Source of the DNA: Molanna angustata
Lineage: Eukaryota > Arthropoda > Insecta > Trichoptera > Molannidae
Assembly (NCBI GenBank): GCA_963576475.1
Contig: OY754975.1
Location: 14,515,213 to 14,579,212, forward strand
Direction of reading: 5' to 3'
Length of the DNA stretch: 64,000 bases
The translations under genes and the position numbers were made by a program. Positions within the stretch are counted from its first letter, which is position 1; each line of letters opens with the position of its first letter. Positions 21,000 through 34,799 of the stretch are shown one piece after another. The notes beneath the pieces were generated by a model. It was not told where the DNA came from. It was given only the letters and a program-made list of their open reading frames with translations, and ran no database searches.

Positions 21000-22900
21000 T
21001 TGATTAATAACTGTGTCACTAAGATAATCTATCGCTAAATTGGTAAGTTGACTAGGTACTTAAAGTATATGATAATAATAGTTAAATTTTAATTTTCGTT
21101 AGAATTTAAGTACCTACTTGATGGGTTTCATAATATCAAAAATAAAATAAAAACACTGATATTAATTATTTCACATTAAATTTAATTGGACTACAACCAG
21201 TTTCGTGCAATGCACAGTAACAAGTAGCCAACTATACATTGACAAGTTGTGTTTATAAAAAAATTGAGCAAATTTGTATTAAATATCTGACATTTGGATT
21301 ACTAATGCAAAGCAATATCTGTATGGTGTCAAGGACTTCAATTGACTAATTAATTTTTTCGACAAATATGAATGCTAGTTAACCCTGATTAGTTGAAGTG
21401 AATTAATCAATGCCAATAATACAAGGACATTTAAACAGGGTGAGAAATTTACCTAAGAATTATAAATTGCAGAAATAAAGAAAGTTGAGAAAAAATAAGT
21501 ACATTGATTTATATTAAATACATTTGCAGGTATTGAATATAAAAATACATAATAATAATATAGGTATAAAAACTAACTAAGCAAATTACAAATCAATTGT
21601 TAATACACATTTATAATTACCAAGTGTATATATTTGAAGACTCAAAAAGACAAATAAGAACTAGAATATAATAAAGAAACTGTGTAAAATGATCAATTTA
21701 GAGACACACGATGTTTTTAATTAAAAGTGAAAAATACCAATTTATAGGTTAGTAATTGGCACTAAAACTTGAATAAATATTATTTATAAAAAAGAATTAT
21801 CACATTTTAGCACACCGCAAGTGCGAATTACAACGCAACATCGCACGATCTCTGTTACGTTTCGAAATATTGATATTTTCACCATTATCAGCTGAACTTT
21901 TCGTATCTAAAATGCCCTTCAAGAAACGTCAAGAGTAGTTTAAGAGAAAACACTATTCCGTTTCACTGATTGGTCTACGACAAGTCATGCGTACTAGGAC
22001 CATAAAAAACCACATCGAGTATCAAGGTTGTCAAAGGACAAACTTCAGCTTCTAAAAATAAATAATTAAAAAGAATCATACATCGCGCAGTTTCCCTATT
22101 TAATAATCAGATCTACATTTAACACACTGCTATTTTAGAATATAGGTGTTTTATTCATAATCTGACTTTATTTTATTTTCCAATTGATGATTGGAAATTC
22201 TTCATTCTTTTCTTATCCCATTATAGGCTGTGATAGATTATCTTTAAATGAATTAGGTTATAAAACTTCATTTACACTTTTTTCGTTATAATTTCATGGA
22301 ACATTATTTAGTGAAATTATAAAATAGATTTGTAGGTTATAAACAAAAAAAATATAAAAACTCAATATTTCATTTAGTACTAAAATGGTGATTATGTGTT
22401 CAGAATATTTTAAATGGATTAATTCATTTAACGACCCTGAATTATTTGTAAAATGTATTTGCATAATGAAATCAATATTTTTATTTCAAAACTAGAACTG
22501 TTATTCTTTGCGTGACAACCCTATCACATCATTTTTCAACCATAGATGGCGGGAAATTCATAAATTATTATCTTATTTTATACCTACGCAACCAAGGCTT
22601 ATTAATCAATATCAATTAAAATCATATTTGTATTCGTATATAAGAATGACAACGCCTGTATAAATTTATGAAAATACAGTGTCAAAGTGGTCAAAGTATT
22701 TAAATCATCAAATGAAACCTAACATGTAATCTATTCATTCGAGTAAGTACTAAATGAATGAGTAATAAACGAAACGAACCTACTTATTTTTTGATATCTA
22801 CATATTAATTTAAATTTCATATTATGCTACATGTAATGTTGTTATTAGGCACCGGCTTAGAATGTGCTTTCACTTTTTTCTACTTTCGTAGTTTTCTGGT
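21000..22900. other. Intergenic AT-rich DNA
   Basis: No exon or repeat recognised. A CpG-containing stretch at about 21810-22010 (CACCGCAAGTGCGAATTACA) is the least AT-rich part and could hold a promoter, possibly that of PDXK. This is only a guess. Confidence 0.35.
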
Positions 22901-22904
22901 GTCC

Positions 22905-23130
22905 AGTAAGAGCCGGGTAATCGAAAATATATGAGGCAAAATAGCATCTAATATTTAAGCAGTTCAGCAATGAGGTTCACCACCCATTCTAAATGTTGCA
23001 TTTTTAGGTGAGACGAGCCTTGTGTGTTGGAATACACGCATATTATCGTGTTTCCTTTTACGAGGTAAGTCACACCTGTCGCTAGTTACCTCGCAATGTG
23101 GGATATGTCGTGATGGTAATATGAAAAATA
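22905..23130. repeat. Dispersed repeat, copy 2
   Basis: Same blocks as 12110-12305 in the same order, with extra sequence (CACACCTGTCGCTAGTTACC) near the end. Confidence 0.65.
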
Positions 23131-23169
23131 GACATATTTTTATGTGCTTACCATTCATTGTTGAGGCTA

Positions 23170-25600
23170 TAATTTATTTGGTATTCTTCCAAAAACTGTA
23201 AATATATTTTACAAGTAAATTTACCTACTTTAAATTTAAAGTTAAATTACACAAATGGAAATTATAGGATTTTACAGCAAATAACTAATATTTATAGGTA
23301 TTTTTGGAAAATAAATTGTCATGCTTATTTTAGGGAATGTTCTACCAATGGTGGACGCTCCTAAGGTGCGCTGGAGCGCTGAACCGGTAAAAGGCAAAAA
23401 CCAAATTATGTTTCAACAAACATGATTAAAAAAATACCAAATTATTAAATGTCACGAAAGTACAAGAATGAAGACAAAAATTTCGAGTATCGCGTTACTT
23501 AAATAAACGCCTGAAATTATGCAACGTTGCCGGACCAATGGTGCGTTATTCCAAGCGCACCGCAAATATTATAACAAATGTATGGAAATTAAGGCAACAT
23601 AGGTACTGGCTTGTGAAATGATAGATATCTCATACGAATGCTTGACGACTTTTGCGCGGCGGGCGCACCGATAAGTTAGTTTGCCGATTCTATGTTAGGC
23701 GGCGAGCATTTCGCTGTTGTTTTTTTTTATTTATGCTTTCAAAAGGTGAGTATAGTTGTCGCCAAATAACTTGAACTTTTAGCCGAGAAGGGGGGCAATT
23801 TGTACGTAAACCAACGAAGCAAAAATACACAAATTGCGGTCTGCGCAACCGGAAGCTCGTTCAAGGTGTTTGGCGAAAATTATACACTTACTACATAGTA
23901 ATAGAACAATGAAACATTTTTTTTACAAGAAAGAGTACCTAAATCGATTCACCTTTGAATATCATGATGTAAAATATGTCTTTATTTTAATTGTAACAAA
24001 AATTTAAGAAAGAAAGGGATAGCTAGTAAGAAATAATTAAATAAGTTTGTTTAATTATAAATTATAATTCATTGGATATTGTATAATTTTTCCACAAATG
24101 TAACTGTGAATTATTGTATTCTGTATGGATTTTTGTGTTATATTTAAAAATGAACTTTACACAATTTACAATCGTGACGATTATAGGGAGGCTTGATGGC
24201 CTCTATTTCAATTTTACAACTATTTTTAAATAATAGTCTAGCTGAGCTTTTTCAGATTCCGTTAAACTTTTGAAATTAGTATGTACAATGTACAATTCCC
24301 ACGACTTAATTCCGTTGAGGGTGAACGTTATTTTTCCACTTTAAAAATAATCAAAATATACCTATATGACACAGGTCCGTCAATGCATTGTCAGTGTTAA
24401 GGATCGAAAGATTCAGACTATACCGGATTTTAATAATGCGAGTGATTATAAGTGGTAAAAAGTATAAAAGATCGAAGCTTTCCTACAAAAAATAAATAAG
24501 TTAGTGTTTTTGTTTTGCTCCACCGAACTGTCAATATTGGGGTGTTTTAGGCATATAAACCTAAACACCCCAATATCAAATCAAATTCCTCAAATATGTT
24601 AAACAGTGTGTTTCTAGAAAAAATATCTAGTAAATGTTCGTCACACAATTTTAATATTCAGCCTAAATTCTCCTAAAAAAATATTAAAAATATCCTTTTA
24701 TACAGCATTTTTTTTAATATTACTCCATAACTATATGTCGAAGAGAAATGTATCCTTTAAACGTGTATAAAATTAAAGTGAATGACCGATTAAGTTTTTT
24801 CATTTCAAGTAAGGTTTGTTCTTAAAATGCAAAAAATTATCAAATTTTGAGTTTCCGATAATTTAAACCCTTTTTAACGCATCCGATAGTTACCCTTACT
24901 AACACCTAACTTCAAAGTGCATTAGGTGGTTTTAATTAATATATCATGTTTTTTGTCACTAGATTTAGCTTTATATGTCCTCTCAAACTTTTTAGTTAGC
25001 AACCGCCACGCGCCAGTGCTTGTTACAAGAACATAATCATTCTTTTAAAAATAAGTATTATACTTACTTTATTCGCTGCACATAATATTATACATGTATA
25101 ATTAAGACGGTGTAACTAACAAATAAATACAGAAATAATAATCATTTCATGTGAATAAAATATTATTCAAAAATAGATTATTCATGGTTTATCATTTTTT
25201 AAAATTCCATTCAAAAAAATAATATTGTGTACCTTCTTGTCGTCGATGGAATGATTAGCGATTTTTTTGTTACAGTAAACTCTTTCAAATGAGATCAATA
25301 TTAAATTGATAATGTTCATGAATGCGAGTCAACATTATAGGAAATCGAAATATGTACCTACCTTACATGGGTATCTACCATTTTATTGTTTGGCACTTCA
25401 AAGGGGTTACTTTATTTTTAAAGATCATATACCCTTTGACTATTATTATGTTTTTGCATGTTGTCATCCTGACGTAACAGTCAGTCCATTGTGGATTTAG
25501 GCCTCTCCAATAAATTCTATTAAACACTGCGATGTCTTTCTTTAGTTATTCCTTATTTTATGGATCAACATCGTCATTCCATTTAATATTAATTCTTATT
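23170..25600. other. Intergenic DNA, no gene recognised
   Basis: There is a relatively GC-rich patch at 23340-23880 (GGTGCGCTGGAGCGCTGAAC; TTGCGCGGCGGGCGCACCGA) with no coherent reading frame. A hairpin lies at 24534-24576. Confidence 0.4.
24534..24576. repeat. Short hairpin
   Basis: ATATTGGGGTGTTTTAGG and CCTAAACACCCCAATAT pair around a short loop, with one bulged base. No function is inferred. Confidence 0.7.
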
Positions 25601-25604
25601 TCTT

Positions 25605-26290
25605 CTATCTGACCAGCGAAAGCTCTGATGACTTATCTTGTTGAATAAGATTATCAAGAATACGAATCATTATCATCAGTGTCGTCTTCCTCATTGTGAA
25701 GCGTCGCGACCAGCCTCTCTCCTCGCCATCATGATGTTGTGTATTGTAGTCCTCCATTTCTTCCGACATACCGCTCAACATTGACACATTGCTCCAACCA
25801 CCAAAGTCAGCCCAAATCTGGTCCGTCCATCTTGTGAAGAATCTTCCTCATCCCCTTCTACCTTTATCCCCACCAACTGACCAACAAGAACGCGCTTGAG
25901 ACATATAGCGGACAATCTGTCCTCTATTATCTTCAGCTCCTTCATAATGGATATAGGTATTTGTCCTTTTCGCCGTCCAGGGAATTTGAAGTACTGTACG
26001 TCTCCAGTACCACATTTCAATGCGTCGATTCTTTGCCTTTCGCGTGCTTTGACTGTCCATGATTCTCCAGCGTAGAGAAAAATGGTGGAAAATACGTGTC
26101 CTTACTAAGCGAATTTTTGTGGATTTGGAAATACTTCTATCTTTCCAGATCTTGACCAATTTAGTCAAGGCAGTTTTGGCCATTGCAACACGACGTTATA
26201 TCGCCTACATACTCACTGATGTCCACGAGAAAAGAGCCGAGATAAATAAATTTTTGCACAACCTCCAAATTAGATAGAACATTCCTCCTC
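25605..26290 (-). pseudogene. LINE reverse-transcriptase C-terminal fragment
   Basis: Minus-strand pieces in order: KFIYLGSFLVDISEYVGDI, AKTALTKLVKIWKDRSISKS then TKIRLVRTRIFHHF, then the W-T-A-K-R-T-N motif with ELKIIEDRLSAICLKRVL. This is the thumb and C-terminal region of an insect non-LTR element. Frame changes near 26020 and 25850 show decay. Confidence 0.8.
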
Positions 26291-26519
26291 TCCATAAATA
26301 ACTCATATAATATCCATGAATAATTTACAATAAAATAAATTGACATCTTTAACATACGGTGTTTGCTGACATCGCCTATAGTGTGTATAATAATAGCCTG
26401 GTATTTTTTACAATTTATGAATGGAGACACTACATAAATGCATTGAAAAACATTTGTGAATGGTAAATTATAATTGATAAATCCAAGATTCATAATTAAA
26501 TACGCCAATGATAATACCT

Positions 26520-27050
26520 AATTATTGTATTTTTTATCAACAAATGAGAACAAAAGTATCGTTTTTATCAACAAATGAGAAAAATAAGACGGCCGACCCC
26601 AAATAAATATGAGAAAGGGATGAGGATAAAAAAGATCGTTTTTATTCAGTGCGGAGTGTTCTTTTATACCTATTTATAATAGTAAAAATATATTAGGTAC
26701 CTATCGATGAAGGGTGCCAAATTTTTAAAACGAGGGTTGCAAAATGAAAGATGGATACGCAGGTAGATAAAAAATAATAATCAGATACTTGCATATTCAT
26801 GTTTTAACTATTAACTTATTCAAATATCTCCTCTATAGAAAATATCATAATTATTATTCATCCAGATGTTGTATTGTGTTTTTATATTGAAAGAATTCAA
26901 GTAGGTAGGTACACGGTACTGTATTTGAAAAATGACGATTTATTATGTTTGATTTTAATAAGTATATTGAAAATATCGTAACAAAGTATTGATAAAATTG
27001 CTTCTTATTCATCCATATTATTTCAGAGACCCTTGGAGTTTTACGGTAGC
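26520..27050. other. AT-rich DNA without recognised features
   Basis: Contains a short duplication (CGTTTTTATCAACAAATGAGA-type at about 26535 and 26560). Nothing else recognised. Confidence 0.4.
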
Positions 27051-27059
27051 TGATTCCTG

Positions 27060-27195
27060 CTTTGTTCAGTTTGACTATTTATTTATTTCTTTTATTTTAA
27101 CACTTTATTCTACATAACGTATTTGCTAGTACAAATGGCGGACTTATTGCCTAGTGGCGATTTCTTCCAGACAACCGTCTGTAACAATTGTGAGT
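27060..27195 (-). mobile_element. LINE 3' tail fragment
   Basis: The minus strand reads GAAGAAATCGCCACTAGGCA then ATAAGTCCGCCATTTGTACTA and an AATAAATAAATA tail. Same tail as 18125-18230. Confidence 0.6.
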
Positions 27196-27199
27196 GAAA

Positions 27200-30100
27200 A
27201 AGGTATATGTACCTACAAAAAAAAAACCTACATATTACATTTATAAACATATTACATTTATACACAAGAAAGTAAGAAAAATAAAAATATGTACATCAAT
27301 GACAGTTAAACAAATCTTAGATGAAACTAAGGGATAACTAAATGAAGGGAAAAAAGCAGGGGAGATTTGTCTAACTACAGGAATAGGGAAATAAATGGGA
27401 AGTAAGTAGGTTAAGAAATGGAAAAGAGAGCGCGCGCTTTAATCTAGTTTTGAAAGTTGCTAACGTTGGTGCAGTTCTAATGTCAAGGGCCAAGTTGTTC
27501 CTATGAATGCCACAACCTTCCTTTCCCTCTTTCTGTCCTATTACTTCTTCTGAATTTTGAGTATCTACCTACGAATTTTCAATAGTAGGTAGAAAAGATA
27601 AGGGATAAGAAAATTACCCTTCCTCGATATTATTTGTAGAACTGGTTCACTTTTTTACCACATTGATAGTGTTTGATGATAGTTTTAATTTTCACTTCAC
27701 TGAATTTAATTAAATTATGTGAAAATTGAGAAGATATATTTTTCAATAAAAAGCGGTGCGGTGCGTTTTTCAAGATGACAGTTATTACCAATAGGAGAGA
27801 ATTTTTTTTGAAAAAATTACATGCAACAATGTTCCTTTATTTTATTTTAAAATTGGAACAATTTTGTAATACTTCTTATTTTATGCATAATAGCCGGTAA
27901 GTAGGTCATTTTCTGGCCAAGACAATAAACAGGATAGGAATGGAAGGTAGAAAAAGGGATAATTATGTAATTATGAGTGTTTGTATGCACCCAACTTTGC
28001 CTAACCAGTAGGTAATTGTTTCATACTGTGCAGTTTAAAAAAATAATATATCCGTAAACAAAATTGGTCTATGATAATATATTGTTAAAATTGAATTTGT
28101 TGTAATATTTTGTTTGTATGACTGTTTGTTTGTTAGGTTCAAATAAAAATAAATAAAATACAAAGTTCATAATATCACGTACCTACCTACCTACAATGTT
28201 ATTGTCATTGAGGATAGGTACCTACTGATGGTTCACAAGGGACACAACTATTGATGAACAATTTTTACTAATCTTAATAATATTGGTAGCATTATACATA
28301 TTTTAAATTAACTTTCTTTAAATCACGAATGAATTATTTTATTCGACCGGTTTCAATGCGACTACTTTAAGTGAAATCGAAACTTTATTATTTAAAGACA
28401 ATAATCTACGGGACACCATTTTAAACTCAAGTATATAATTTTAAGGGATAAACAACAATTCAAGAAAACCATTGTTAAATAAACACATATTTCTGCAGGT
28501 GGTTTACTATAGATTAAATTTTGTGGTAAAATTGTAAATAGTCAGTTATAAAATTCTCTTTCTTTTTTGCGATGTCGCTATGAATCAACTACCACGAAAA
28601 AAACAATTGGAAATCTATTGTAGACAATAATTATCACTGTCACTACTTTTTCCGCTGTTGATAAAATTATTGATATTGTGGCGTAGAATCACAACATTCA
28701 AATATAAATTCTAATGTTTTTAATTATTTTTTTGGCGGTACTGAAAAACTCTACTGTAAAACTCCATTATGGGATTTAATCAAATCAAATTTCCTGATTA
28801 AGGTCTAACAAAGACTAACTTCCATAGGCTGCGTTTCTCGAACAAAGATTAAAGTAAAAGTATAGTGAAAATACTTTTATTTTATAAAATTGTTCAATAC
28901 TCAATCTGTAGAACGACGCAATTTGAATACTTTATGAAATCAAAGTATTTTAACTATACTACTGATAATTTAGTTGAAACAACCCTGCCATAAGTTGATT
29001 AAATATTTATTTCCATCGTCAATTGAATAGGTCCTAATTTCCCAAAACGATCGTCTTGTAAAAGTATATAAAAAGTATATATAATCTTTGTGGAACCTTA
29101 ATCAGTAATTTGATTCATTAAAACCCTAATACAAAATTTTATAATATGCATTGGAGTAAGTGTATCATCGATTTTATTACGACAACGTTATTACATATCG
29201 ACTAGGGAAGAGAATTATAAATATAGTTTTTTTTTATTAAAATATTAAAATAATGATAATGTTTGTAACAGAGTAAGGAAGATAGCTAGCAGCAATCAAC
29301 TGATCGATTTTTGTAATCCCTCATCGGTATATTACAGTATTCAAACATTACATTATTGTCTACCTACTTACATTCGCAGTATAAAGACGTTGTTTCACAT
29401 AAAATCGTCTGATCATAAAATGTATTCTACTCTTCAGAATCAGTTACAATTTACAAATAAAATGTAATGTCACAGAGAGAATATTGCTGACTAATAAAGC
29501 GTATGCGGGAAAAATTATAAATCGAAAAATTTAAAACAATCATTTGATTAAAAGTAATTATCTTTTTTCACTGACCAGTATCAAGTATATTAAGACCACC
29601 ATTATTAAACTTTTTTCATTGACAGATATCAAGTAGGTATATTAAGATCATCATCAGAGCAAAATGAATTCTACTCTTCAGAATCAATTGCAATTTACAA
29701 ATCGAGTGTTATATCACAATAAAATATTTGTAATTAATCTTTTTTTTCACTGACCGTTATCAAGTATATTAAGACCATCATCAGAGTAAAGAAAAATAAC
29801 CAAGATTTTATGAAATTCATAAAATAATAAGAATATAATTTTATTTGATTTAACAAAGCATATGTAGATTTTAAAATAAAACTTTTTCATTACCGCCATT
29901 TTTTTGGTACTACTACTTTTATATATTAGGTAAAAATCGTATCCATAATGGAAAAATAAAAAAATAATTATTTTCAACAATGAATATCTTTTACAAATAT
30001 CTGCAATATGTGTAAAATAAATATTGTAACTCTGTCATATCTTTCTGTAGTGTAACTACGTCTTTATACGAAGGAGCGACGAAGTATTACCACCATCCAC

Positions 30101-30280
30101 TTATCCATATACAATATAGACCCCAAGGTAAATCAGGATGGATGGTTCACATTGTTACTTCATCATTATCTTCAACTTTCAATATGATCGGCAATGAGCC
30201 CTTGGATATATTAAATTCTCCCAAAATACAATAAAAACACAGTAAAAAATGCTTACATGCTATACACTATATTACTGTAA
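27200..30280. other. Intergenic AT-rich DNA
   Basis: No exon recognised. Related segments with AAGTATATTAAGACCA.CATC recur at about 29580, 29630 and 29760 (three imperfect copies of a unit of roughly 60-150 bp). TCTTTGTGGAACCTTAATCA at 29088 also occurs, with changes, near 44578, 47300 and 62965. Confidence 0.4.
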
Positions 30281-30287
30281 ACTCTCC

Positions 30288-30545
30288 TGGGGGGAAGGTT
30301 GGGGGCTAGTAAGGTCATCAGGCGGAATCAAAACCATCCATATTTCCCCATATGGGATGGTTTGGATTCCGCCAGTTGACCAGACTTGCCCCCCTGGTCA
30401 AACAGTGAAATCAAAACCTTCAAGATTACCCATATCTAGGATATAATTATCATATGGAGTTCTATAATATGTTTAGGATATTATAGAACTCCACATGAAA
30501 ATTATGACAATGATATGGGTAGTCAAGGGGTTTTGATTTCACGTT
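30288..30545. mobile_element. Two adjoining fold-back elements, CAAGTC family
   Basis: The first (30288-30397) folds through GGCGGAATCAAAACCATCC and GGATGGTTTGGATTCCGCC and ends GACTTGCCCCCC. The second (about 30397-30545) folds through GTGAAATCAAAACC and GGGGTTTTGATTTCAC with a central hairpin GGAGTTCTATAATAT / ATATTATAGAACTCC. Both share the family ends. Confidence 0.8.
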
Positions 30546-30959
30546 GTCTTATATAGTTGTAAATTGAAACAGACTTATAGACAACGATAATCTGGGTTTG
30601 TTTATTTCATATACATACATTATACATAAAACGTACATCGCTAGGTAGATCCATGCGATAGAATATGGATAAAATCACAACTAAATGATATTGTCTAACG
30701 CGTAAAATCATGGACATTAGTTTAGACGGCAGCAAATACTTCAAAATTCATACTTTTATATGTTTCCCAAAAGTTTAAAGCATTTTAAGTAACCAATGAA
30801 ATAATGAAGACTTAATTTTCCCGACTTCAAAGACGATACGATACACAGATTGCAGAAGTTCAGGCGTAATATATAAATGTAAAATTTTGAAGCAGTTCGT
30901 CATCATTATAAGGAAAGTAGTACTTTGAATAAAACTAAATGAGATAAAAATAACTAAAC

Positions 30960-31230
30960 ATACATCAAAAGTCAAACAAACGTAACAGTCACTTTGAAAA
31001 GAATTACCAGACAATGGAATTGGGCAGGACATGAGGAATAATGAGACGGCATTGCATTCGATGGATGGGGAACGGAAAACGAATTTTTTTTATAAGTAAA
31101 GTAAATTTTATTAATAAGAAAGTATAAAAAGGATACATATTGACATATTATAAAAAAAATATATATCACAAATAAATTTGAAATTTTCCCCGAAAAGAAG
31201 GAAACCTTGTGCTTCGGGGAGGAACTTAAA
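30960..31230 (+). pseudogene. LINE C-terminal fragment (WNWAGH type) next to a tail
   Basis: Frame near 30975-31035 reads NVTVTLKRITRQWNWAGHE, the conserved L-K-W-x-W-A-G-H region found at the C terminus of many insect LINEs (compare 46830 and 62535). From about 31085 a separate, opposite-strand 3' tail follows, resembling the one at 19620-19950. Confidence 0.6.
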
Positions 31231-31269
31231 TCATTATTTTAATAACAATGGCAGACGGAGTAACGCATG

Positions 31270-32530
31270 ACAAGGGAGTTGTGTAAATCATGAAAAGGGG
31301 GCTTCGTTTTAAGAAATACCTATAGTAGATAGTAAGTATTAGAAAAACAATCGAATTACTAAAACTAAAACATTTCTTCAAATAGATTGAATATTATGTC
31401 AACAGTCAACACCCCTTTATATTTGATTAAATACCTATGGAACAGTTAAAATAAAAATATGAAAGGTACTCTATTATAATCAATTATTCATAAGTGAACA
31501 GGAAATTAATCTGAACCTACCTATTGATTAATTAGTAGGTTTGCCCCCAAAACATACAAAGCCGAACATAATGTAATTTAACATACCTACCCTAACCTAA
31601 TGTATCCTAACAAAACCGAACATGATCTAATTTAACATAACCTAAACTTATCTTTCCAATCTTTCTGTCCATTGACAATATTTCTAAGAATTTACATTTA
31701 TATATGATTATTGTTATTATGTTGATAATTCAAACTTACAGAAATTCGCGTACCACAAGAATAATTCGATGCAAATATTTTAATAAATAGATTATACCTA
31801 CTATTTTGAATTTGTTGAAAAGTATGTAGGTAATTGTTGAAAAGTATGTAAAGATTTCGAAAAATTCACTCATAGGTTATGTTGAAATTCGCAGAACATT
31901 ATCATAATATGACAGACATTAGATGTCAAAGGAAGGATAATAAATGTTTTTATAATTGGAAATATGATTATGTAATATGCCATAAGTGTATGGAAAAGAA
32001 CAGGATTGCTCAACATTATTTCCAATGTTGAATCTTATGTCCAAAATGTTTTTTTTTATTTTATTATTTTCACTTTTGTCGACGAAGTTCACTTATCAAT
32101 CCAAGATGACTATTGATTTTAAAATTAATTAGGTGCTTTGTATTGTGTACAGGTTACTGGAAATCACCTCAATCAACTGTGAAGATATCGTCTGATAAAT
32201 TATACAGAATATTTATTATTGTTGATTATATTGAAGCTTTAATATTGATAACTATTTATTTTTCATGTCTGCCATTTTCACGTACTCCACAAATATGTAA
32301 TCATCAGCTATTTATATTGTCTGATAATAATATGAATAAAATAATATCCTCAGATCTGAATAGCCGTACGTCGAGTTATTCTGTAGAGTATTGAAAGGAT
32401 GCCCCTAGGCAATTTTGACATGTGCCTGGTTTCATGTAGGTACATGCGAGAATAATATTCATATTTTATGTAAAGATCACAGAACATTATGGAAAACTTT
32501 GCTGATTAAATATAAGTAAGTTAAATGTGT
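31270..32530. other. Intergenic AT-rich DNA
   Basis: A 93-codon frame at 32113-32394 (+) is not recognisable and has no supporting signals. Otherwise nothing seen. Confidence 0.35.
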
Positions 32531-32532
32531 AT

Positions 32533-33072
32533 TAGGGGGGCAAGTCTGGTCAACCGGCGAAATCAAAAACCACGTTTACCATGGATATAATTATTATTAT
32601 TTTTCTGCTTATTATTTTATTTTATTTTAGTACTTCATTTTATTTGCTTCTAAATGATAACTGATATACTTGAACACGTATGTATTGTTAGTATGCAGAT
32701 CTTAATTTAAATTTTCTTTAAATGTATTTTTATATGTACCATTTTTTTTATTTTGTATTAGCTATAGACTAATCTCGTTTTTCTTTATATTTCTTTTTTG
32801 CTTATATTTTCATTTTTATTGTTTATAAATTGGGTATGTTTGTTTTTTACATATGTATTTTTACACATTATTATGTACTACTATATTTGGTATCTTTTGT
32901 GAAAACTTTATATAAATGACAAACGCCGTAAATAAAATAAATAAATAAATAATTATCTTATGGAGTTCTAAAATATCTTAAGATGTTATAGATCTCCATA
33001 AGATAATTATATCCATGATATGGGTAATCATGGTTGGTTTTGATTCCCCCTGTCAACTAGACTTGCCCCCCT
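32533..33072. mobile_element. Fold-back element (CAAGTC family) with nested retroelement tail
   Basis: The outer ends GGGGGGCAAGTCTGGTCAAC and GTCAACTAGACTTGCCCCCC are inverted repeats. The element is split after GGATATAATTAT (about 32602) and resumes at ATAATTATCTTATGG (about 32950). The insert (about 32603-32949) is AT-rich and ends ATAAATGACAAACGCCGTAA then (AAAT)n, a LINE- or SINE-type 3' tail. ATAATTAT on both sides is the likely target duplication. Confidence 0.78.
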
Positions 33073-33490
33073 ATATATTAATTATTGCAATAACTTCAAA
33101 TGTATGCATGTTAATAATAACGTTCAAGTGTAATGTTTATTGAATTCGATAAAAGCTGTTTTTTTCTGTAAAAGGATAACACAGCAGGTAACAACGATTG
33201 GATAATGTAGTGGTTTTATTCGGAGATAACAGCCTTCAAATTCTTGAAAATTTTTATTTTGACAAGCCAGTTATAGTTTAAATTTAACGCGTGACGGAAG
33301 ACTAGATATTAAAAATCTCGCTTACGATTGACAGACATTTCACGCTGCTTTATTCTATCTATACTATAACTGATGTGTTAATATAACAATGTTCATCAAT
33401 ACCAACACTTTGAAGACTGATATCTTCTGAAGCCACCATTACTCAGAGTTCAAATGATCCAATCTTTGTCACCTGCTGTGTAGTATCCTT

Positions 33491-33650
33491 TTAATACTAT
33501 GACCAGTCACGTGACAACTGTCACTTCCATACATTGAGTTATCTTCTCTTGTTTCTTTTCTTGAGCTAAATGACACGTTTACCTCAAGAAAAGAAAGAAG
33601 AAAAGATAACTCAATCTATGGAAGTGACAGTTGTCTAGGAGGGCAGAATA
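33491..33650. mobile_element. Rearranged fold-back MITE (CCTAGACAAC family)
   Basis: CAGTCACGTGACAACTGTCA, CTTCCATACATTGAGTTATC and TCTTTTCTTGAGCTAAATGACA are followed by the inverted copies, ending ACAGTTGTCTAGGAGGGCAG. Relative to 58765-58925 the left outer arm is missing, so the copy is truncated or rearranged. Confidence 0.75.
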
Positions 33651-34019
33651 CAATCTCATGATACTAGTTGATAATCTGCAATAAAAAAAAATAACCCTTA
33701 AATTGCGAATTCATTACTCCCCACTATATTCCCTTGGGGGTAGTGAGGGATATTAAGTACATTTTTTTAATAAACAAATATTTAATTCATAGTTGGTTTT
33801 TGTAAAGTGATATAATTTTTGCCTATGAGGATGCTGGCTAGGTCTAGCGAAAGCGCGTAGGCTTATTAATCAAATAAAATAAATAAATAATAAGAATTTC
33901 ATAGCACCCTGTATAATTGGCGAGTTTGTTGCCGAATGCTAATTTTTCCAACAATCTAATTTTTCCAGCCCAGTGAAGCATGATTAAATAAATATATTTA
34001 AGAGAAGTAATTAAAAAAA

Positions 34020-34115
34020 ACTCCTCTCGTATAGATCGAACCCAGGACGCCGGCGCAGAAACCAAACGACTTACCATTGAGCCATGGGGGTCGACAGATG
34101 ACGCCATCTGTATTT
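34020..34115 (-). mobile_element. tRNA-derived SINE head
   Basis: The minus strand has A-box-like ATGGCTCAATGGTAAGT and B-box CTGGGTTCGATC at tRNA-like spacing. The acceptor stem is not conserved, so this is not a functional tRNA. Confidence 0.6.
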
Positions 34116-34649
34116 TTTTTCATTGTTACAATCGAATCTACCATTTTTCCGGACCTGAGTGGTTGGCACAAGACATTTTTGTTCATACAAATATGGTAAA
34201 AAGAATTTCCTTCGTGGCTATTATACTGTCAGCATATTGTATATTTCATTGAATCGGTTTCGATATTTTGGAAAGTACGTGCAGTGACTAGTATTATCTC
34301 CTATTTAATGTGCAATATAAGCATTCTGAACGGAGCACGTAGGTAGGTATATGTACTTTTGGAAATATGTTGGGTGCATCGAGATAAAAGGCCAGTGTCA
34401 CTCGCGGACCGCCATTACGGTGATTTACGATTTTGTTTTCTTTAAAAAAGAAATTTTCAATATCGAAATCGTGAATAAGATTTCGATCACAATGTACCTA
34501 TTTACTCTGGACCGAAGCGGCTGCTGTGCAGAGATTGATGTTAGGCCGAGCTCACACAGAACTCGATCGTCTTCGAATTAATTTATTAACTCTGGATACC
34601 TACATAATATAAACAGGAGATTGTGATCAATGCAAAACTCTAAATTACA

Positions 34650-34745
34650 TAATTGACTGCTGTTGCATAGTGGTAAGCTGTTTGACTTCTTTGCTGGCGT
34701 TCTGGGTTCGATTACCTGCGGAGGAGAAATATATTTATTTATACA
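34650..34745 (+). mobile_element. tRNA-derived SINE head
   Basis: A-box-like TTGCATAGTGGTAAGCTG and B-box TCTGGGTTCGATTACC on the + strand. Same overall type as 34020-34115 on the other strand. Confidence 0.6.
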
Positions 34746-34799
34746 GATTCCAAACGCTTCCATTTGCGCTCGTTCCTAATTTCTCCACTTCATATCCTG

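Noticed and set aside
32113..32394. 93-codon frame near a fold-back element
   Set aside because: Unrecognised, AT-driven composition, no splice or promoter context.
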